Shown piece after piece: positions 5,632-9,071 of a DNA stretch of 9,071 nt (positions within the stretch are counted from its first letter, which is position 1; each line of letters begins with the position of its first letter). Below the pieces are notes generated by a model that worked only from the letters and a program-made list of their open reading frames with translations, had not been told where the DNA came from and made no database searches. The translations under genes and the position numbers were made by a program. This DNA is from CAYVFC01 sp964450715 (lineage in GTDB: Bacteria; Myxococcota_A; Polyangia; Polyangiales; JAFGIB01). The stretch lies in contig CAYVFC010000218.1 of NCBI GenBank assembly GCA_964450715.1, forward strand, positions 1 to 9,071, in the 5' to 3' direction.

Positions 5632-7035
5632 GTGAAACCGACGAGACGATCACCCATCTCGAAGGCGGCGTTCGCGCTACCGCCGTTGCTGTTGTTAGCC
5701 TTACCCGCCGCCGCCCAGGAAGCCGGCCCCGATTACATCCCGGAGACGGCGGGGGGATTGAAGACCGATACCAAGGCCGGATGGCACCCGAGGCTCAGGT
5801 TGTCGAGCAACTTCGCCACCGGACAGAGCCAGAACGTCCCGGGCAGCCCGGACGGGCTGAGCTTCCAGCTCGGATACCTGATCAACGGCGAGCTCAACTA
5901 CCTGAACGACAGCGGCGAGCACGAGTGGCTGAGCTCGTTGAAGCTGCAGCTCGGCTACAACCGGACCCCGGTGGTCGACGCCTTTGTCAAGAGCGTCGAC
6001 ACCATAGACCTCAAGAGCACCTATCTCTACCACATTCCGGCCGCGCCCTGGTTCGGCCCCTTTGTAGCCTTTCGTCTCTCCACCTCCATGCTCCGCGGTT
6101 ACGACGTTCGGGGCGAGGTAACCCAGGTCCTGCGGCTGGACCTGGGCGAGGAAGTGGTGACCGGAACCGACCCCAACGACGACACCATTCCCGTGGACGA
6201 GAACGGCGACCCCGTCGATGCGACCCACCCCAGGGTGCAGACCGTAACGACCGGTAAGACCATCCGGTTGACCGGAGCCTTTGCCCCCTTGACCCTGCGG
6301 GAGAGCGCCGGCCTGTTCGCGGTTCCCACCGACACCGAGCCTTTCCGGCTGGACATCCGCCTCGGCTTTGGCGCCTGGGAGACCTTCGTGGGAGACGGTT
6401 ACGTGTTGGACGACGACGAGAACACGGGTGGGCTGCTGGAGCTCAGAGCCATGCAGGACTCGGTGCAGGCCGGTCCGGAGCTGGGCGTACTCATTAAGGG
6501 AGCGATAGAGAAAAAGCTGTTGACCTACAACGCCAGCGCGCTACTCATGCAGCCGGTCGTACACTCTGCGGATACCGACCTGGAGGGGCTGGAGCTGCTG
6601 AACTCCGAGTTCGAGGGCACGATCGGTTTCAAGCCCTGGGAGTTTTTATCCATCGACTACTCGTTCAAGTTCTACAGGCAGCCCCTGATCGTGGATGCCT
6701 GGCAGATCCAGAACAACATCCTGTTCTCGCTAACCCTCGACATCATCGGCGGGGAGGCTCTGGCGGCGCCGCCGTGTCCGGCTTGCGATTGTCCGCCCCC
6801 GTCACCGGTGGAAGCGAAGCCGGCGGAGCAACCGGAGGAAACCTCACCGCCCGCAGAAGAGGCGGCTGAAGCGCCCGGGGCCGAGCCGGCGGCGGCGCCG
6901 GAAGCTGAGCCGGCGGCGGCGCCGGAAGAAAAGCCTGCCCCCCTGCCCGACGCCGAGGCTATCCCGCCGGAAGCGGAAGAGCCGCCGGAAACGCCGCCGG
7001 TCGACGCTACCGCCGAGCAGCCGGCAGAACCGTAG
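5632..7035 (+). CDS. Predicted outer-membrane beta-barrel protein with acidic Pro/Ala-rich C-terminal tail
   Basis: This 467-residue protein starts with a signal peptide: basic residues (KPTRRSPISK), a hydrophobic core (AFALPPLLLLAL) and a likely cut after PAAA at residue 28. From about 48 to 372 it alternates polar and hydrophobic residues in short strands with acidic loops, as in small outer-membrane barrels. The block GW (50-51), SSNFATGQSQNV, LSFQLGY, EWLSSLKLQLGY and DAFVKSVDTIDLKSTYLYHI recalls DUF3078/DUF481-type proteins (lipid or unknown function). A long acidic loop lies at about 174-198. The strand NNILFSLTLDIIG (361-373) looks like the last barrel strand. After it comes a 90-residue tail: a CPACDC cluster (C382, C385, C387), then Pro/Ala/Glu repeats. 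GTG is the chosen start; CTG 5623 is an alternative. The function is unknown. It is monocistronic or weakly linked to tldE (202-bp gap) and converges with dtd. Confidence 0.82.
   Translation: MKPTRRSPISKAAFALPPLLLLALPAAAQEAGPDYIPETAGGLKTDTKAGWHPRLRLSSNFATGQSQNVPGSPDGLSFQLGYLINGELNYLNDSGEHEWLSSLKLQLGYNRTPVVDAFVKSVDTIDLKSTYLYHIPAAPWFGPFVAFRLSTSMLRGYDVRGEVTQVLRLDLGEEVVTGTDPNDDTIPVDENGDPVDATHPRVQTVTTGKTIRLTGAFAPLTLRESAGLFAVPTDTEPFRLDIRLGFGAWETFVGDGYVLDDDENTGGLLELRAMQDSVQAGPELGVLIKGAIEKKLLTYNASALLMQPVVHSADTDLEGLELLNSEFEGTIGFKPWEFLSIDYSFKFYRQPLIVDAWQIQNNILFSLTLDIIGGEALAAPPCPACDCPPPSPVEAKPAEQPEETSPPAEEAAEAPGAEPAAAPEAEPAAAPEEKPAPLPDAEAIPPEAEEPPETPPVDATAEQPAEP
6883..6928 (+). repeat. 24-bp tandem repeat encoding AEPAAAPE
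   Basis: A 22-base segment at 6883-6904 recurs exactly at 6907-6928 with a 24-bp period, encoding two copies of the octapeptide AEPAAAPE in the tail of the outer-membrane protein. Less exact Pro/Glu/Ala units flank it on both sides. Perfect identity, including third positions, indicates recent duplication and makes the tail prone to length variation by slippage. Confidence 0.85.
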
Positions 7036-7051
7036 GGGAGTGGCTCTCCCC
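7035..7051. terminator. Terminator-like hairpin at the OMP stop codon, between convergent genes
   Basis: GGGGAG (7035-7040, beginning with the last base of the TAG stop) pairs with CTCCCC (7046-7051) around a 5-nt loop. It lies in the 77-bp gap between two convergent genes, so it could serve both strands. No T tract follows on either strand, so efficient Rho-independent termination is doubtful. Confidence 0.4.
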
Positions 7052-7100
7052 CTCCCGGGCGTGCGCAAGGCCCGCCCTTCGAAACGGACGACGCGAATCG

Positions 7101-7140
7101 CCTCGTCGATCGTCAAAACGATCGCTTGCTGTCGACGAGG
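7101..7140 (-). repeat. Composite inverted repeat spanning the dtd stop codon
   Basis: On the minus strand CCTCGT (7140-7135) pairs with ACGAGG (7106-7101), and CGATCGT (7124-7118) pairs with ACGATCG (7113-7107) around a 4-nt loop TTTG. Together they give 13 paired bases interrupted by a one-sided 10-nt bulge. The left arms lie in the last codons of dtd and the loop contains part of the TGA stop. A 9-bp alternative, CCTCGTCGA with TCGACGAGG, competes with the inner stem. It may end or protect the dtd transcript, though no U run follows. Confidence 0.5.
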
Positions 7141-7562
7141 ATCGTCACTGGGCCGTCGAGGTGAGCGCGTACGTCCATCATGGCCCGGAAGCGCCCGGTC
7201 TCCACCCGCAGCCCGGTTTCGCGAAGCCGTTCGCAGACCTGCACGTACATCTGCTCCGCGGGGCCAGGCGGTGCTGCGTTGTCGAAGGAAGGACGGCGTC
7301 CCCGATGGACGTCTCCGTAGATCGTGAATTGCGAGACGACGAGTATCGCGGAGGCGGTTTCCCGCGCAGAAAGCGCCATCTTACCCCGCTCGTCGGGGAA
7401 GATGCGCAAGCCGGCGAGCTTGTCGGCCATCCAGCGAACGTCGTCATCGCCATCTTCTTTTCCGGCGCCCAGGAAGACCAGAAGGCCGCGTTCGATCTCT
7501 CCAACCGTCTCCGCCCCGACCGAAACCGACGCCTGCACCACCCTCTGTATGACCGCCCTCAT
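7113..7562 (-). CDS. dtd: D-aminoacyl-tRNA deacylase
   Basis: This 149-residue protein matches the usual Dtd length (145-150). The enzyme hydrolyses D-amino acids, and misattached glycine, from tRNA in the cytoplasm, so protecting translation from D-residues. The N-terminus MRAVIQRVVQASVSV is typical. The catalytic SQFT motif is at residues 77-80, followed by RGRRPSF (87-93), and the cross-subunit Gly-cis-Pro motif GPVT is at 137-140, the same positions as in the E. coli enzyme as far as I recall it. ETGRFRAMMDV precedes it, as in the family. The frame stays open for 74 more codons upstream to 7784, but that extension has no family resemblance, so ATG 7562 is the start. No Shine-Dalgarno sequence is visible; the T-rich upstream DNA has TATACG about 10 nt ahead of the ATG, so a leaderless or very short-leader mRNA is possible. 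It is divergent from the rRNA operon and convergent with the outer-membrane-protein gene. Confidence 0.95.
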   Translation of the reverse strand: MRAVIQRVVQASVSVGAETVGEIERGLLVFLGAGKEDGDDDVRWMADKLAGLRIFPDERGKMALSARETASAILVVSQFTIYGDVHRGRRPSFDNAAPPGPAEQMYVQVCERLRETGLRVETGRFRAMMDVRAHLDGPVTILVDSKRSF

Positions 7563-7766
7563 GCGCAAAGCGTATATCGTTTTACGCAATGGAAAGAAAA
7601 GCGAAAAAAAGCCGTTCATTTGTCTTGACGAAGCGCATTCCATAGGTAGATTCCGCCATCCATCGAGACGGTCCATACGGTTGAGACGCGCTGCAGGATC
7701 TTTCTGGTAAGCATACGTCGAAGATGGAAAGCATGGATTGTAAGGTTTTCCTGGTCGCGTCATGGA
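7563..7766. other. Divergent intergenic region between dtd and the rRNA operon
   Basis: About 200 bp of visibly lower GC than the flanking genes, with A/T runs at 7583-7610. It should contain the dtd promoter (minus strand) and upstream activating sequence for the rRNA promoter (plus strand). I see no gene: the frames crossing it are extensions or shadows of dtd. I could not identify a confident -35/-10 pair for dtd. Confidence 0.6.
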
Positions 7767-7795
7767 TTGACAGAAACGAGTCAATTCATTAACCT
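7767..7795 (+). promoter_or_regulatory. Candidate rRNA operon promoter with overlapping inverted repeat
   Basis: A perfect -35 hexamer TTGACA (7767-7772) is followed after exactly 17 bp by TAACCT (7790-7795), which keeps the critical first, second and last -10 bases. Transcription would start near 7802, about 157 bp before the 16S gene. Two inverted repeats overlap it: ATTGAC (7766-7771) with GTCAAT (7780-7785), and AACCT (7791-7795) with AGGTT (7799-7803), the latter covering the -10 and start region. The weak -10 is the main doubt. Confidence 0.5.
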
Positions 7796-7823
7796 AAAAG
7801 GTTGTTCTGTCGTAACCGACATC

Positions 7824-7841
7824 GGTCTTTGAAAACTGAAT
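7824..7841 (+). promoter_or_regulatory. boxA-like antitermination element in the rRNA leader
   Basis: GGTCTTTGAAAACTGAAT resembles the TGCTCTTTGAAAACTGAA-type block found in many bacterial rRNA leaders, whose first half matches boxA (TGCTCTTTAACA). BoxA RNA is bound by NusB/NusE to make the polymerase resist termination over the long untranslated operon. It lies about 117 bp before the 16S start. A short inverted repeat ACCGA/TCGGT (7815-7819, 7822-7826) overlaps its left edge. Confidence 0.65.
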
Positions 7842-7877
7842 CGGAAGATAACCATCCACGAGTGGACGGGTCACACG

Positions 7878-7899
7878 GGTTCGGGTTTCGACCCGGACC
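7878..7899 (+). other. UUCG-capped hairpin in the rRNA leader
   Basis: Arms 7878-7886 (GGTTCGGGT) and 7891-7899 (ACCCGGACC) form 9 pairs, one of them G-U, around a TTCG tetraloop. UUCG-capped stems are exceptionally stable in RNA, and this one lies in the transcribed leader between boxA and 16S, a place for structures that help folding or processing of the precursor. Confidence 0.6.
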
Positions 7900-7917
7900 A
7901 GGACCTAGCAAAGCCAA

Positions 7918-7935
7918 CGACGGCTTCGGCCGTCG
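7918..7935 (+). other. Second UUCG-capped hairpin in the rRNA leader
   Basis: CGACGGC (7918-7924) and GCCGTCG (7929-7935) pair perfectly around TTCG, with the C(UUCG)G closing pair that gives maximum stability. It ends 23 bp before the 16S gene. The TTTTTT run at 7953-7958 is 17 bp further on, too distant for an intrinsic terminator, and boxA upstream would counter termination anyway. Confidence 0.65.
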
Positions 7936-7958
7936 GGGGTCAAATGCTCGAGTTTTTT

Positions 7959-9071
<1,113 letters not shown>

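Noticed and set aside
4695..5657. Minus-strand open frame of 320 codons opposite tldE
   Set aside because: Antisense shadow of a well-conserved gene, with biased low-information composition.
7161..7710. Plus-strand frames opposite dtd (155 and 128 codons)
   Set aside because: Antisense shadows of a clear conserved gene.
7563..7784. 74-residue N-terminal extension of dtd in the same open frame
   Set aside because: Dtd proteins begin at MRAVIQRV; the extension has no resemblance to the family and runs into the rRNA promoter.
7918..7958. UUCG hairpin plus T run read as an intrinsic terminator before 16S
   Set aside because: The T run is 17 bp from the stem and lies in an rRNA leader with a boxA-like element.

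Overview
The window comes from a GC-rich Gram-negative bacterium, most plausibly a deltaproteobacterium in the broad sense (Myxococcota, Desulfobacterota or a relative). The evidence is the V4 region of the partial 16S rRNA gene, its adenine-rich stretch before the universal CAAAGGAATTGACGG block, the UCUUUGAAAACUGAAU-type rRNA leader and an outer-membrane-protein gene. No finer placement can be made by eye. I see no phage, transposase, CRISPR array, toxin-antitoxin or tRNA gene. It looks like ordinary chromosomal housekeeping DNA.

Layout: (1) bases 1-465 are the 3' end of a DegT/DnrJ/EryC1 sugar aminotransferase gene, followed after 24 bp by an NhaC-family Na+/H+ antiporter gene (490-2184). 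(2) A 414-bp non-coding stretch (2185-2598) holds several GC-rich hairpins, a minus-strand fragment that reads like a decayed parallel beta-helix protein, and a promoter candidate just ahead of tldD. (3) tldD (2599-4059) and tldE/pmbA (4056-5429) overlap by 4 bp and encode the two subunits of the TldD/TldE metalloprotease. The 3' end of tldE is followed by a decayed tandem copy of itself. (4) 5632-7035 encodes a secreted, predicted outer-membrane beta-barrel with a long Pro/Ala/Glu-rich C-terminal tail. (5) Convergent to it, on the minus strand, is dtd (7113-7562), D-aminoacyl-tRNA deacylase. (6) A lower-GC gap (7563-7766) separates dtd from a divergently transcribed rRNA operon: promoter 7767-7795, leader with a boxA-like element and two UUCG-capped hairpins, then the 16S rRNA gene from about 7959 running off the window end at about E. 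coli position 1100.

How the genes work together: the aminotransferase and antiporter may be co-transcribed but share no obvious pathway. tldD and tldE form one functional unit. dtd and the rRNA operon both serve translation but are divergent. I found no convincing undescribed multi-gene system. The best leads are local: the tldE tail duplication, the beta-helix relic, the unusual tail of the outer-membrane protein, the charged insert in the antiporter, and inverted repeats at the rRNA and tldD promoters.
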